Of a DNA stretch of 64,000 nucleotides, positions 35,511 to 47,898 are shown piece by piece; the first letter of the stretch is position 1; every line of letters starts with the position of its first letter. A program made the translations under genes and the position numbers. Source of the DNA: Kappaphycus alvarezii (taxonomy: Eukaryota > Rhodophyta > Florideophyceae > Gigartinales > Solieriaceae); assembly GCA_002205965.3 (NCBI GenBank), contig NADL03000611.1:372001-436000 (forward strand), read 5' to 3'. Under the pieces are notes generated by a model, which saw nothing but the letters and a program-made list of their open reading frames with translations, searched no databases and was not told the origin of the DNA.

Positions 35511-35530
35511 TACTGTACTGTACTGTACAG
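35511..35530. repeat. TACTG pentamer array
   Basis: Three TACTG units then TACAG, giving a palindromic end. About 410 bp upstream of the Hint gene ATG. Confidence 0.85.
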
Positions 35531-35848
35531 GATGTCGTTGCATCACTGTAGGTAGGGAAATGTATACGGCAGAGCTACTCTACTGGAGATGATCCGTTTT
35601 CGCTGCAACTAAAGTGTCATTTGTCACAGTCCGCTCCAAGCAATTGTCATCTTGACAACCACGTGTAACAAAAACAAGTGGTTTAGATATTCAATATTTA
35701 CACCACCAATGAAAATTACACAGGTGTCATATTGACATAAAAATGAAATTGTACAGCGTACAATCAAACAGTAAGTAATTTTTAAAATTAAAAACAGTAA
35801 GTGAACATCACTGCCACGGTACAACGCAATTCAATGCAATTGCCTTGT

Positions 35849-35862
35849 GTACTGTACAGTAC
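35849..35862. repeat. Palindrome GTACTGTACAGTAC
   Basis: A perfect 14-bp palindrome made of the same pentamers, between the divergent Hint and TrpD-like genes. Confidence 0.85.
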
Positions 35863-36003
35863 TTGTCATCGTCACCATCGAATCATCTTGCCCATCTTTT
35901 GCCTATAAAACCCATCTCCCATCTGCCGGTGCTTCATTCCCCTACCCTCCCCCCCACCGCCGCCATTCCTCCACCACCCCCGTCAGCCTCCTTCTCCTTC
36001 TCG

Positions 36004-37567
36004 ATGCCTGCCTTCCTTCCGTCACCCCCAATCTTCCGCACTCGCCCCTTTCCTTCCGGGCTATCTCACCGTCACTCACACCCCCGCTCAAGCTTTCCTC
36101 GCAATCCCGCTCCCCGTCCCTGTCCCTCGACCTCTCCCCCACCCCTCAACCACAATCACCACCCACCCCGTTCAACCCTTCCACTTCCGCCCTTCGCGAG
36201 GCAATTCTATCCGTCGCTGTAGGCAAACTTGGAACAAAGCCCATCCCCACTCATCTCTTTCCCGCCCTTTACAACGAGCTAACCCTTGCATCCCGATCCC
36301 CCCCTACCAAGGCACACCTACCCCTCCACCTCCTCCGCTCCTCCCTTCTCGGAACCTTGTACGTCAAAGCAAACCACACACCCGAAGAACTCGCCCTTCT
36401 CTCCTTTGCCACCAACACTACTACCTTTCCTACCCCGCATCAGCTTGTCGCCGCAATTGGCTATCAACATGCATACATTGCACCAACGCTATATCACTTT
36501 GCCATATCCTTGCTACAGGGCCATCGTTTGACCAGGAGCGTGCCACTGAGCTAGGCTCATTATTGTACGCTGTCGAGTCTGATGCAGTAGGCACGTGGCC
36601 TCTCCGTGTTTTAATAGCCCATTATGCGCGTAAGACACGAGAATGCAGATGAGTTGACCGGCTTGGCCATAGCCGCATCGCGCACGTTAAAGGAAGATTG
36701 GGGGGTGAGAGTGATGGCGGAGCATACGTTCATGTTGTAGAGCCTTTTGATGGGGTGTTGGGCAGCGATTTGCTCACGCCGTTGTTATGTAAGAGGTTGA
36801 AGGATGTGTATGGAATGAAGCCGGTGATGGCGGTAGGAAGATCGGCGGGGCCTAAATACGGGCCAAACTTGAGAGATGTGGTGAGTGGATTGGGGGTCAC
36901 GATGTGTAGGAGCGGAAAACAAGTGACAGAGAGTGGCGGGGAGTTTGGAGTGGCTGTGGACCAAGGGGATTGTAGTCCGGGGCTGGATGGTTGGGTGGAT
37001 GTGAGGAGGATTGTGGTCAAGAGGCCGAGCGTGGCAACGACGGAGAAGTATGTGGACTGCGCGCCGGGTGGGAGTAGGTTGTTTGTGGGGAGTGCATTTC
37101 ATGGGGGGTATGTTGAGTTGATGGCGACAGCGGCGGAGGGGGTCGGGTTTGGAGGCTATATCATTGTCGGGAAGGGGATGGAGGGAACTGTAGGACTCGG
37201 GGTGGGGGAGAAACGGAAAGCAGAGTTGCTGGTTGGATGGGCGAAAGAGGGAGGGGGATACGGGAGAGAGCTTGTGGAGTTCAATGTGGTGAGGGATGGA
37301 AACGGTGGTGGGGATGTGGGGCAAGGAATGAAACGGGGGGATGCCGAGGTAGGGGTCATGGTGGAGAGGATTAAGCGATTTGCGGCGGAAGGGAGCAGTG
37401 GGAATCGAATGTTTGACGCGAGAGTTGAAGCGACATATCGGGCGTTTGACAAGGCATTGAAAGTCCTCAGGCGAGAGGCGCCGGACGTGGTTGGAGAGGT
37501 AGATTTGAAGCAATTGCTTGCGAAAGACGTGGATTTGGAGGAGGAAATGGGCGGGGCGAGGTATTGA
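36004..37567 (+). CDS. TrpD-like glycosyltransferase family 3 enzyme, with frame breaks
   Basis: ATG 36004 gives MPAFLPSPPIFRTRPFPSGL, Ser/Arg/Pro-rich with few acids, compatible with an organelle transit peptide. Coding then changes frame to a helical region (LREAILSVAVGKLG; PEELALLSF). A short frame follows with ERATELGSLLYAVESDA and WPLRVLIAHYARK, then a stretch with NADELTGLAIAASRTL. The last 290-codon frame (36698-37567) carries the catalytic domain: VEPFDGVLGSDLLTPLL, GRSAGPKYGPNLRDV, VAVDQGDCSPGLDGWVDVRR, VKRPSVATTEK and VGSAFHGGYVE. These motifs resemble anthranilate phosphoribosyltransferase-like proteins common in cyanobacteria (TrpD/thymidine phosphorylase fold). They differ from true TrpD, so the substrate is unknown and tryptophan synthesis should not be assumed. 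The last break lies at a G6 run (36700-36705). Confidence 0.72.
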
Positions 37568-38655
37568 TCAAGTTTGTCATCTGTACTGGAAAGTTGGGGT
37601 GCAGGTGAATTGGATGGCGGTTTGTGAACTGTATGGAGTAAGGCTAAAGATGGATTGGGATGGGTGGATAATTCTCATGTGGATGATAGGTGGTGAATGG
37701 AATGCGGGGAGGGAATAATTTGTTAACGTCAACATCAACTGAATCTGATTTGTAGAATGTTCAAGGCACGGGGACAGTGCGACGGCCATAGACAATATGA
37801 AATGTGAACTGCATCTTTCATTGAGAGATGCAGTTGTCAAAGAAATGGGAGCAAGATTTGATCAAGGACCACTCGAAAGTGGAGGGCCTGACCTGGACCA
37901 GATTTAGCAAGAGCGACTGGTCCGAATCGCTGAGGGCTCAGTAAAAGTGGTGGACCTGGAGCATGGATTCGCGAGCATTCCCCCGTCGTCGTGAATTTTA
38001 GTAGCAGTTTGAAAATGGGTGGTGAATGTAGTTGTAAACAAGCAACGATCCTAATCAAGGTGTTTTAATTGCATGGGACGCCTTTAAATCTGGATGGGAT
38101 TGGTTGCATTCCATAAAGAGCATGTTGAAAGGTATTGTGCCGGGCGTTCCACAATAGTCCATGATAAAGATGAGTGGAACCATGCGGCATGGCAATGGCC
38201 AAAGTGGTGCAGCAAGGTGCGACTTGGTGCACACAACTTGTGATGCCAAACTCTTCGAGGGTGCAGAGCATCGTAGACGTTTCCAGAATGCTCTTTTCCA
38301 TGTTAAAATACGGGTATACTTGGTATCCCAGGATTTGTGTGTTCACGATTCCATCGAGCAGGGTATAGAAAACACTTGATCTACAGAATCTAAATTATTG
38401 TGGAAACGGGTCAGTACGGTAGTAGACAACGTCAAAGAGCCACTGATACTGGGGTACGGTATGCTCCAGTTATGGCGATTTGGCGCCAACTCTGTGGCCT
38501 TTCAAGTGGATAAGTGGCTATTCCACTGCAGCTCCCGTACCTCAATATGTCTTTGTGGAAACTGAGACTCGCAAGAGACGATTCTGACCCATAATGTCTA
38601 GTGCTTGTTGATCACAAGACCTCTAGTAGAGGCAGTGTGGGGACTTTTTGCACAT

Positions 38656-38675
38656 AGTACTGTACAGTACAGTAT
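38656..38675. repeat. TACTG/CAGTA palindromic array
   Basis: AGTACTGTACAGTACAGTAT, the same pentamer unit in both orientations. Confidence 0.85.
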
Positions 38676-39660
38676 CAGGCATACAGAATATGAACTGCTG
38701 TGCATCCTTGGGTATGTAAGTGTTGTATTTTGCTGATGTATGCTATGTACTGATATTAACATCCTGCTGTCCGATGGAAATACGTGTAGACCAGCAGCGC
38801 CTCGGAGGACACCAGCACGGAATAAGGGGACGTGTTACCCTGCCCTACCATACTATGCACTCGAGAAACTACATTCGGCACCGTAATCAGCTTTCCAGCA
38901 TGCCCCTCAAGCTGCAGGTCAAGCATCGCACAGGAATACCGTAGATGCGGTCGCTGAGAAAGGCTACGTGCGAGTCACAGCTGGTCTTTCATTGCTGCAA
39001 ACTCCCGCTCGAACATGTAGCGATTCGTTTCGATCTCAAGAAAGGCTAGCCTTGCTAATCAGATAAAACATCGCTAAGCAAAGTGCTCACGCCTACGAGA
39101 AAAGGTTGGACAGGGAAGATGATTTTCAGAATCGGCATCTGCACAGCGAGGATACCTATTTGAAAACCTGTTCTGTAAACAGGCATGGTCACAGAAAGAT
39201 ATAGCGGTTTGACAATTGCTCAGTACGGAGCAGCTTGAAGACGAGCCTCGCAGGATTGCAAGAACCATGACTCTTTTCGACTTGCAAAGAGTCTCTCGCG
39301 AAGAGAGTCTGCATAGCCTTTATACGATCACGGCACCACAGGGCTCCAAGAGTGTGTGCTAAATTTAGTTGCATTTATTGAGTCTTGTTCAGGTTGTTTT
39401 TTGTGCAATGATGTCCTGTTTGGTATGATTATTAAGGGCACCCTCATCAGACCTGACGACGATCAATCACTTGAGCACACTTCTATCGTATCCAGTCTAG
39501 CCATGCGAGCACGGACTGCGAAGACACTTTTGAGATCTCTGCCGTTGCCGCGTTTTGATCAAAACTAAAGTACCCACCAGAATGACACTTGGCCAGAGCA
39601 CTAAAATCCGCAACCCACATTAACTTGCTGTCCTGAAACATGAGGTGTTCTAATTACCAC

Positions 39661-39694
39661 TGTACAATACTGTACAGTATTGTACAGTACAGTA
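39661..39694. repeat. TACTG/CAGTA palindromic array
   Basis: Alternating TGTACAATACTG and TACAGTATTGTACAGTACAG units, with A/T variants in the pentamer. Confidence 0.85.
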
Positions 39695-41710
39695 GCATTA
39701 GCTTACGATGGGCACGTACTGTACAATTCTGCACAAAAAATCATTTTCATGCTCAACTCTACCATAGTGGGGCACTGCACACCTTCAAAGGGTGGTCATC
39801 ATCCATCTGCAGGGAGGCATCTGAGCTTTCAGCAACGCCAAGGCCAAGAGCAACTGCATTGCAATCCATTCATTGTAGATAAGGAAAAATCTTTTCTTTC
39901 TCCCAGAGACCCAATGAAGAAAATGTGTAGCAAAGTTTCTACAGCCATGCGGTGGGCAAGGTGGACCGCTAAAAAGGGAGATTGTTTCTGCACCTATTGT
40001 CGAGAGGACAGGTTGAACCTTCATGACTTACAGTAGCCCTCTGAGAATCATTGACGAGAATCGCAGCAACCATTGCTCATTGTCAACCATTCGCTACCCC
40101 ATTTCAAATATGTTTGCGGCACAGCAATGACCGGGGACTTGAAATCAGCAAACAGACACATATTCACAGATCCGGTCAACAGAGTCGAAAAGACCCCCCG
40201 CACACCTCTCCGTCTATCGTCAATCGATACTCCGCAACGGCCACCCACCGTCGCTTTGACTGTAAAACTAAACGTTGCGGGACCCATGGATGGTAGAGCA
40301 CATGTTGAGAGGACGTGAAGAGATGGGCAGGGGCACGTCGATCACTCGACCTGCACATGCGCGGTAAATCTGTGCTATTACGGGCATCCAATGCAAATGC
40401 AACTCGGCCACGTCATCCGCATGCTGTACATTCACTTGAAACAACAAGTGGGTCAGGTGACAAGGTGTCCGATAAGACACTTTTCAGAGACAGCGGTTGA
40501 CACAACAGGCGCTACAGGCGGAAAAACTTGTTTGATAAAGTGGTTGGGCATTGTGAAAACGAGGAGATGGTGGTGAGGAATTGGACACGCGTGCGTGCAG
40601 CGGTGATTGGTTTTGACAGGTCGGGTGTGTGCGGGGATTATTAGAGTATGTATGTGGTTTGGTTGCATGTCTAACATTTTGAGGGTCACAATGCGTCGAA
40701 TACGAGTTTATGGGAAATGACGCGAGGGCGCAGAAAGTTACGTCCCGTTGTGACATTGAACGGGACACGGCGGGCAGTGGGCCATGGGTGGTAAGCAAGT
40801 AAAAAAATGCACACAGCCATGACAGTGGGGATGGTTTGAGTGGAGGTGTTTTTTATTTTGTCGACAAGTACAACGAGAGGGTAGGATGGAAGCGAGGGAG
40901 ATTGGTTGGGTGTTTTCAAAAGCGGGCCAGGATTTGGTTGGCGGCGCACAATAGAACAAACAGTATGCACCATGAGGCTATAGGCGGTGTTGTACAGGCA
41001 GATATTTTCGCTGCGTCCTCATCAGCGGGAGCATTGTAGCAAGCAAAAAAGCGCAGGCTTATTTTCCCAATGCTTGCACAGTGAGAGTGGTTGCAAGCCC
41101 TGTGATCGCTGCGCATGAGGTTTTTGCAGTAGCGCGAAAGCGGAAGATGCACGTGGAAGGGGGTGCAGCATGTTGAAAGCGGACCGTTGCGACAAGTCGT
41201 AGGAACAGTTACAAAGCGGCGTTGAATCGCGTGGATGGAATATTTGCAAGTCTTGGTTAGGCTAGGAGGCGACAGGCACGGTGGCAGTCCCGTCGAGTAG
41301 CTTACCCTACTGCATGTAGCAGGGTATAAAAGTGGTCCCCTCCCCCGCCCCACTAGGCGCATTCGCATTACGCGCATCACGCATCATTCACTGCAAGGCA
41401 GTACACAAGACGACCATGCACCATGCACAACTCGCGGATAACAGCTCAAGCACCAACCTTGAAACAAAAAGCGCATGGCATGGCCTGGCGTGGCATCTAA
41501 CAACACCCCCCGCCTCAGCTCACTTTGTCTTCCCCATTTCCATTAGCTACCAAGTGACCAACCATCACACACACACCATAAATTCCTGGAGCTATTGCGC
41601 GTAGGAGATGAGGCGGGTTGTCAAGTAAAGTGTGAGGTGGCGGGTCGCATATGTAGGACTGGGGTGTAATGTATGGACTTTGGTGGTACTGTAAGGGGGG
41701 CCGGTGTGGG

Positions 41711-41757
41711 GTACAGTATTGTACAGTAGTATACAGTATAGTGCAGTACTGTACAGC
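41711..41757. repeat. TACTG/CAGTA palindromic array
   Basis: About nine degenerate GTACAGTATT/GTACAGTAGT units. It lies 65 bp before the next array, and the two together form the densest cluster in the window. Confidence 0.85.
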
Positions 41758-41823
41758 AGGCCGCGGCAGTTGGTACAGTAGCAGAGGAACAGTTGCCGGC
41801 CGGTAATCACAGATATTGTACAC

Positions 41824-41863
41824 CTACTGTACACCTACTGTACTGTACTGTACAGTACTGTAC
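41824..41863. repeat. TACTG/CAGTA palindromic array
   Basis: CTACTGTACAC is followed by tandem TACTG units and then CAGTACTGTAC, so the array can fold on itself. Confidence 0.88.
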
Positions 41864-42803
41864 GGGTATATCTTGAGCTACGGTACAGTGAGTGCTGGAG
41901 ACAATCTGTGTCACGTCACTTGGTACTGCGCCACGTACAGTATGAATACCAAGCGACTGCGGCTCTCCCGTTGTGCCGCATCCCCTCAATGCCTTTCATA
42001 ACAAGTAAAACTTTACAGCCAACTCCAAATGCTGCAGTGTACACCATCTCCATGGCCAGTCTGGGCAGTGTCGACGGCAGCCATCACATCAACAAGTGCA
42101 GCCGTTCAACCAATCATCCGACACTTTTGTGCCTATTTGTGGTTACGAGTGGATTGCAGAATACACAAATTTGCACAAACTTTGACAATAAACGGAGCAA
42201 AGGTATGTTTTTTTTTTACAGGGTAAGACAGGCTAGGTCGACGTGCAAAAGACAATGCCAAATGTGTGACACGTCACCTCGCGCTTCATAATGCTGAGTA
42301 GATGAAAAATCGTAATTTTTAAGGGCGGCGAACGGTGGTCTGAATATGCCCCTTTGAGCATCAATCGGAACATGATTGAAAATTAAAAACACTGCATGTC
42401 AAAAGCATTGGAAAGTGAGGCCCTCTGAATGGCCATTACGGATGCCTTTAGCTGATAATCAGGAGGACTTGCGTCGCTCTAACGTTAGAAGCTGTGAAAA
42501 TTAGATGAAAAAATTTTGGAAGAGCCATTGCAAATAATATTTTGAAATTGATTTTATTGAAACAGAGGAGATGATAATAACAAATGAGGCGTTCCAGGGC
42601 GGGGGGGCATTGCGTATATGTGCTTGTGATTGGCGGAGCAAAAAGTGGACCAAGGCTCGAGTGGGTCATGGTTCCCCCCCCAAAAAAATAAACAGTAAAA
42701 ATTTAAAAAACGACATGTGCTGATGATACGTGCAAGGCCCGATAAACAAGGCCCGGATGTGCCCGAGGGCCAAAGCGGCAAGCCTCCCCCCACCCAGACA
42801 GTG

Positions 42804-42813
42804 CTACTGTACA
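42804..42813. repeat. Single TACTGTAC element upstream of the SAPS gene
   Basis: CTACTGTACA occurs about 450 bp before the proposed ATG of the SAPS-domain gene. Confidence 0.5.
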
Positions 42814-43262
42814 ATCCAACCTCACAAATGGCCCAGTGGGCACCACATTCCTTTCCCTCACCTCTACTCTACACAACACACACAGCAAACACACCTAGCG
42901 CTCTTCAGTGTGCTTGCTTTCATTCCCTTATCACCGTCCTTTTTTTCGTTTCGCTTTGCAACGTCGCAAGTCAAAACTCATTTTCCCGTCCCTCCATTCC
43001 TCCGTCCCTCCTCCGTCCCTCCTCCGTCCCAGTTTTCCCCCCCCAACAAACACCCTTCTCAATATCACTCACGCCCTTTGCCACTATCCATCACACCTTC
43101 TCACATCCCTTCCCATCACGACATCTTCCTTCCCCTCCATCACAACCACAACCTTCCTTCCCCCTCAACTCTTGCCTTATTATTACGGCATGTCCCTCTC
43201 TTGAACACTCCAATTTCTTTCGCTTCCCCTCCCTCCTCCCTCCCCTCCCACCACCCAACCAA

Positions 43263-45620
43263 ATGTCCATGCCCTTACCACCGGGTCTATTCTCAGTGCC
43301 GGATACCGCTTCCCCTCTTCCAACACCTCCCGCCTCCACCTCCGGTATGCAACTCTGCTTCCCTAGCCCCACCTCCGTCGCCGACATCCTCTCCCATCAT
43401 CCCCCTGCTTCTTCACCTCCCCCTCCGACGACGACATTACCCTCAAAATCACCACCCCGCCTCAGCCCACATCCCCATCCTCCCCTCAAACCGCCACCAT
43501 CCAACAATCACCCCCATCCCCCCAAACCCATCCCCGATTCCAATCCCATTCCACAACCCCCTTCCCTCACTCAAATTCATTACCACTACCCTCAATTAGC
43601 AAACCCCTCCCCCTCCCCTCCCCTCACATCCGTCACAAAACCCCAATTCACCACAGTCCTCAACCAATTCATCGCCTCCCAGCCCCCATCTCCAACCTCC
43701 CATTACCCACCCTCGCCGCCAAAATCCGCAACCTCCTCGACCATCTCGACGCACTCTCCGAACAACTCACCCTCCGTCTCACAAACAGCCTCTTCGATGC
43801 CCTCTCTCACCCCAACTGTCTCACCGTCCTCATCTTTCTCCTCTCCGACATCTCCGCCGCCTCCGCCTCCGTCGCAAACGATGTCCGCAAATCCTACCGC
43901 TATCCATATCTCGTCGCAAACATACTCGCCAACGGTCCCATGAGCTTCCGCGACCCCTTCATCGCCTCGTCCACACACGTCCACCATCTCCTCTCGTTTC
44001 TCGACCTAAATCTCCCTCTCTCCACCACTCAACCACCCCACCACAACCATCAAGCCCCTTGTACCTACGCTCGCGACAATCCCACCATCGTCGGCAATGT
44101 CGTTCAGGTCCTGGTCTCCAATATGGAGACCAATCCTGACGCCCTCTTTGCGGAGATTCGCCACAGGTCTACCTTTCTCCCGGCCTTGGTCAATTTGTTG
44201 CATATCGGATCGGTGCCCACCTTGTTCAATAGTATGATTATTGATCGCTGTGTCGACGATGTCACCGCAATGGACCCCGGCCATGTCTCCTTTGATGCCC
44301 CCATGGCAACCGCCTTGCACGTCTTGGCCGCCGCAGGTATATTTCATCTCCTGTCTCACGCTTTTGTCAACGCTACACAAGCCATTTACGAGTTGCAGAG
44401 CGAGGGCAACGATATCGGACGTCGAAAGGAGGTGTATCAAGCAGAGCAAATGTCCTATAATGTCGTCCGGGTCTTTGCGCTCATTGTGAAAAAGACAGTC
44501 AGGGCCATGAGGTTGGAGTGTGAAAAGGAGGAGCTACGGAAGCTTCGCGTCTTTTCTGATCACGACACGGCTCTTACTTTGATGCAGATTGTCAGAGTGG
44601 GCATCCAGTTGTTTCGCGGCACCGAACGCAGCACGTGGGACAGTTGCACACGGCTTTGGGAGGGGCGATTGAGACCTTGAAATACGTGCAGCAGGATCGG
44701 GAGAAGAGGGCTCCAAACATGATGCGACAACCCGAGCCCCTGGATGTCCGCGGGTTTGAAAGCAATGTCGGCAGTTTGTTGAGGGAGTTGATGGAGGTCT
44801 TGATGGATGTTGTTCTCGCCGAGCGATTCGGGGAGACACGCTTGAAGATTATGGAGTTTTTTGTCCAGGTGCAAATGATTTGTAGCGATGAGATTGTGCG
44901 ATGCCTGGATGCCGTGCGATGGGGCGAGGTCGCCCTGAAAATGACCGTCATGCATGCAAGGAATTCATTGTTGCACCAGATTATACTGCAGGGGGTGGAA
45001 TGGAGTTTGCTATCCGATCGAGGTGGAGGCAAATTTGCGTTGCACTGGTTGAAAAAGACAAGACTAGCCGAACAGGTCATGCGAATATGGAGAGATTCGG
45101 GGGGGCTCAGCTGTGGGACAGGCCGGGTGATATAGCAGAGAAGCCGTATTTGTCCGCCGTGCTGCACATGGCTTGTTGTGTAGAGCATTGGATTGCCATG
45201 AAAGCGGACGCCGGCGAAGATGTGGAGGACGCTATCAGGAAGGACACATTGGAAGAGTTTCGCGCCTTTTGGCAAGATGTCGAGCAAAAAGTGATGTCGG
45301 ACGAAAGAAAGTTGCTTGGCGGACCCAAACCCAGCAGGAAACAAGGGCGAGGAACAGGATTGAGTTTTGGGGGATTTTTTGGAGGGTTGGATCCACACGC
45401 AAGACGATTTTGCGAGGCGGTAGTGGGGGATTCGCGTTGGGCGGAAGGGCTCACCTTGTTCGGAGCAAGAGTGGACATAGATTTGGATGGAGTGAGCCAG
45501 CAAGTGGCTCGAGGTCGAGATTGGATGATGTGTTTGCGGAAAGGGGAGACGGTGACTCAAGTCCATTTGGTCGACTTGGGCGAGGGGGAGAAGCGCGACC
45601 TCGTTTGCGAGCGTCTTTGA
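43263..45620 (+). CDS. SAPS-domain PP6/Sit4 phosphatase regulatory subunit, with frame breaks
   Basis: ATG 43263 starts a Pro/Ser-rich N-terminus of about 140 residues ending in KPQFTTVLNQFIASQPP. After a C5 run (43683-43687) the protein resumes one base back as LPTLAAKIRNLLDHLDAL, then the SAPS core: YRYPYLVANILANGPMSF, HLLSFLDLNLPL and LVNLLHIGSVPTLFNSMIID. A second shift near 44.63 kb leads to FGETRLKIMEFFVQVQMICS, LLHQIILQGVEWSLLSD and FALHWLKKTRLAEQVMRIW. A third, at a G7 run (45099-45105), leads to PYLSAVLHMACCVEHW and the end. These match the NPLL/LGxxRLKxxEL/WNNFLHxxV blocks of SAPS proteins. The family holds the Sit4/PP6 catalytic subunit and directs it in cell-cycle and stress signalling in the cytoplasm and nucleus. 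All shifts equal one missing base. No introns are seen. Confidence 0.83.
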
Positions 45621-46556
45621 TGTGGAGGGTGACTCTACCTTGTAGCAGACTGCCGTCAAGGTTTCAAGATTGTTTATATTAACACTTTTTGGGAGGGTGT
45701 GGTGTTTTGGAAAAAAATAGTTGAAGTGTGGAGATGGAGAGTTGTGAAGGCCATTGGTAACTTGTCATGCGGGTACAGATTTTTGGAGTGTTGGAACGGA
45801 GCAGATTGGGGGAGACGTGATGTACATAGTTGTAGGACTGTAGATGGCACGCAAGTTGAAGAACCTGTACCGCACGGCCTGAACTTGAATGGAGCAAATG
45901 TCGTGAGCGCATTCCTTTGTTGGTGGAGCTGCGATGGACTGATACACGTATTGGCTGCCGGCGAAGATGACGTGTTTGCGGGCTGATATCGGCGAAAGAC
46001 CAGGAACGCACCATTCCAAAGCTCCCAACGATTCAGGTCGAACAGGGGAGAGGTTGGATTTGACAGCGCCTGGAAGCGTTCTGTTGTTGTCCTTCCTCTG
46101 CACTTTGGGCTGTGGCAACAATTGGCTCGGGAGTGTGCTTTCGGTGGACCCACTGCTAGTTCAGGTCAAATCGTCCAGTCAATGTCAAGGCAACTATTCC
46201 AGCGTGTATCGCTTGGCCTCTTTAATGGAATTAGGCCAATACGATTGCGGCATTCAAATTGCAATTTCAGTCGTGATTTAGATGAAGGTCAAGCCTTGAC
46301 AAATTGCAGAGGCGCTCAAGGGTACAATTTACCAAAGTACACCACCTTATTATTACTTTTCTAATGTCACATCCAGCGCACGATGACCCGACAAGGGTCT
46401 TTTCCTTGAAATTCTACCTTCCATTCATAGCCACCCTCTAGCTCAATAAATCAAGACCCCACTGCCTGTGCAAGTTTGAACCCCACCCGTACCACCGGTT
46501 CCGTGGTGGTAGTGCACTTCCGTTGATCACAGGAGTGTCCAGTCCTCTCCCTGAGC
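45621..46556. other. Intergenic region, no gene supported
   Basis: Overlapping frames on both strands (up to 159 codons, minus) without family motifs. It lies between two co-oriented genes and may contain the terminator of the SAPS gene and the promoter of the ubiquitin ligase gene. Confidence 0.45.
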
Positions 46557-47898
46557 ATGTCCCGCACCGAGCATTTCTCAGTTGGAAGCACGGAACAAAC
46601 TCCTTGCAGTTGGAGATTGAAGCCCTGCAAGAGATTTATTCCTCGGCAGTGGTCTCCAATCCCTTGCCTCGGGTCTTGCTTCTCTCCATAGCTCCATTGC
46701 TTGTTGAGCACACCCCTATCCGACTGGTGCTTCCCAGTAATGATCCTTACCGCAAACGATTCCTGTCTTACCGCCGGTGAGACTAAAGCTGCTGTTCTCG
46801 CCAGACTACCCCGATGAAAGGCCAAAGTTACATATCACATGTGATTACGCGAGTCTGGAGCGGTTGAAAGAATTGGCGGGCTTGTTGGAGGAATTATTCG
46901 AAATAGGGGAAGTGATAGTGTTTGAGTGGATGAATGCGGTTGCCGAGTTTGTAGAGGAGAGAGTTCTGGAGATGGTGGATGAGGAGTACATTTTGAGGCT
47001 GGTTGATGATAATGAGGTGGGAGAGCTTGATGTGAGGGTGGCCAGGGATCGTGTGAGGGGGAGCAGCGCGGCACTAGAGTTGCAAAGATACGCGAGGATA
47101 GAGATGGACAGAGGGTGAGGAAAGGGTGGTGGAAATGTCCTTCGTGCTGGGAAACGATTGACGGGGAAAAGTGCATGGGTTTGATGTCGTGTGGACATGT
47201 GGGATGCAGAGAGTGCTGGAAGGGATTTTGGGAGGCGAGAATCAGTGAGGGAAAAGTAATGGAGCGGGACTTGGGATGCTTGAAGGAAGGTTGTCGAGGA
47301 GGGGCGACAGGGGATGAAGTTCGAAATGTGGTAGATGGGGAGATGTTTGAGAGGTTTGAGAGATTAACGTTGGAAAGGGCCCTGGAGAGGCAAGGAGGGG
47401 GAAGAAGGTGCTTGAGAGTAGGTTGCGAGGAGGTGATGTGGGTGGAGGGAAAATTGGGAAGGTGTGGCAAGTGTGGATACGCGGTGTGTCTAATGTGTGA
47501 AAAGGCATGGCATGGCGGGGGATACTGCAAGGGAATGAATATGGAGGAGTTGGTGCAGTTGATTGAAGAAGGGGAGGGGAAACGGTGGAGAAGAAGAGGA
47601 AGAAGCACAAAAGATGGGATATTCCGAGATTTGGGAACGGGTTGAGCTAGCAATTAGTTTGAATAAGCAGGGGGCAAGGGTTTGTCCGCAGTGTCAGGCG
47701 GCGGTGGTGAAGTCGTGGGGTTGTAACTTCATGAGATGTGCGTGTGGGTGCACGTTTTGCTGGAAGTGTGTGACCGTGTTTGAGGACGGTTGGGTAGGGG
47801 ACCACTTTCAGACAGGAAGGTGCCACTTGTATGATACGGATGGGGTGAGCCAGATTCAAGAACAGGTTTGGGAGGCGGTGTTTGGTGATGTCGAATGA
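46557..47898 (+). CDS. RNF14/Itt1-like RWD-RBR E3 ubiquitin ligase, with frame breaks
   Basis: ATG 46557 gives MSRTEHFSVGSTEQ, after which the frame shifts near 46.60 kb. The RWD domain starts as LQLEIEALQEIYSSAVV and continues, after a shift near 46.77 kb, as LPPVRLKLLFSPDYPDERP and VIVFEWMNAVAEFVEE. This LPPI...LP.dYP...FxWM pattern is typical of RNF14. RING1 follows (CPSCWE...CMGLMSCGHVGCRECW), then the IBR (GCEEVMW...CGKCGYAVCLMCEKAWH). After another shift near 47.58 kb comes RING2 (CPQCQAAVVKSWGCNFMRC, then CGCTFCWKC). RBR ligases pass ubiquitin from E2 to a RING2 Cys, here probably the Cys of WGCNFMRC. RNF14/Itt1 proteins act in ribosome-linked quality control and translation termination. 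The zinc ligands look complete across frames, so the gene is probably functional and the breaks are probably consensus errors. Confidence 0.88.

Larger units (their letters stand above)
35101..36003. promoter_or_regulatory. Divergent intergenic region with palindromic pentamer arrays
   Basis: It separates the Hint gene (minus) from the TrpD-like gene (plus) and so should hold both promoters. It has three TACTG/CAGTA arrays (35449-35460, 35511-35530, 35849-35862). The last is the perfect palindrome GTACTGTACAGTAC, about 150 bp before the ATG of the plus-strand gene. A TATAAAA sequence occurs at about 35904. Promoter function is inferred from position. Confidence 0.45.
37568..42716. other. Gene-poor intergenic region with palindromic arrays
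   Basis: Five kilobases of intermediate composition with many overlapping frames on both strands, none longer than about 155 codons or with family motifs. It contains four TACTG/CAGTA arrays. No tRNA or ncRNA could be supported. A frameshifted gene may be hidden here. Confidence 0.4.

Noticed and set aside
36785-37513. 242-codon minus-strand frame within the TrpD-like gene
   Set aside because: It opposes a strongly conserved plus-strand catalytic domain and has no motifs.
42717-43943. 408-codon Pro/Ser-rich frame taken as one gene
   Set aside because: Only the part from ATG 43263 to about 43690 looks like the N-terminus of the SAPS protein; downstream the conserved sequence is in another frame and the long frame is a by-product of C-rich DNA.
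45674-46153. 159-codon minus-strand frame between SAPS and ubiquitin ligase genes
   Set aside because: Overlapping frames on both strands are similar in length and none shows a domain, so I left it as intergenic.
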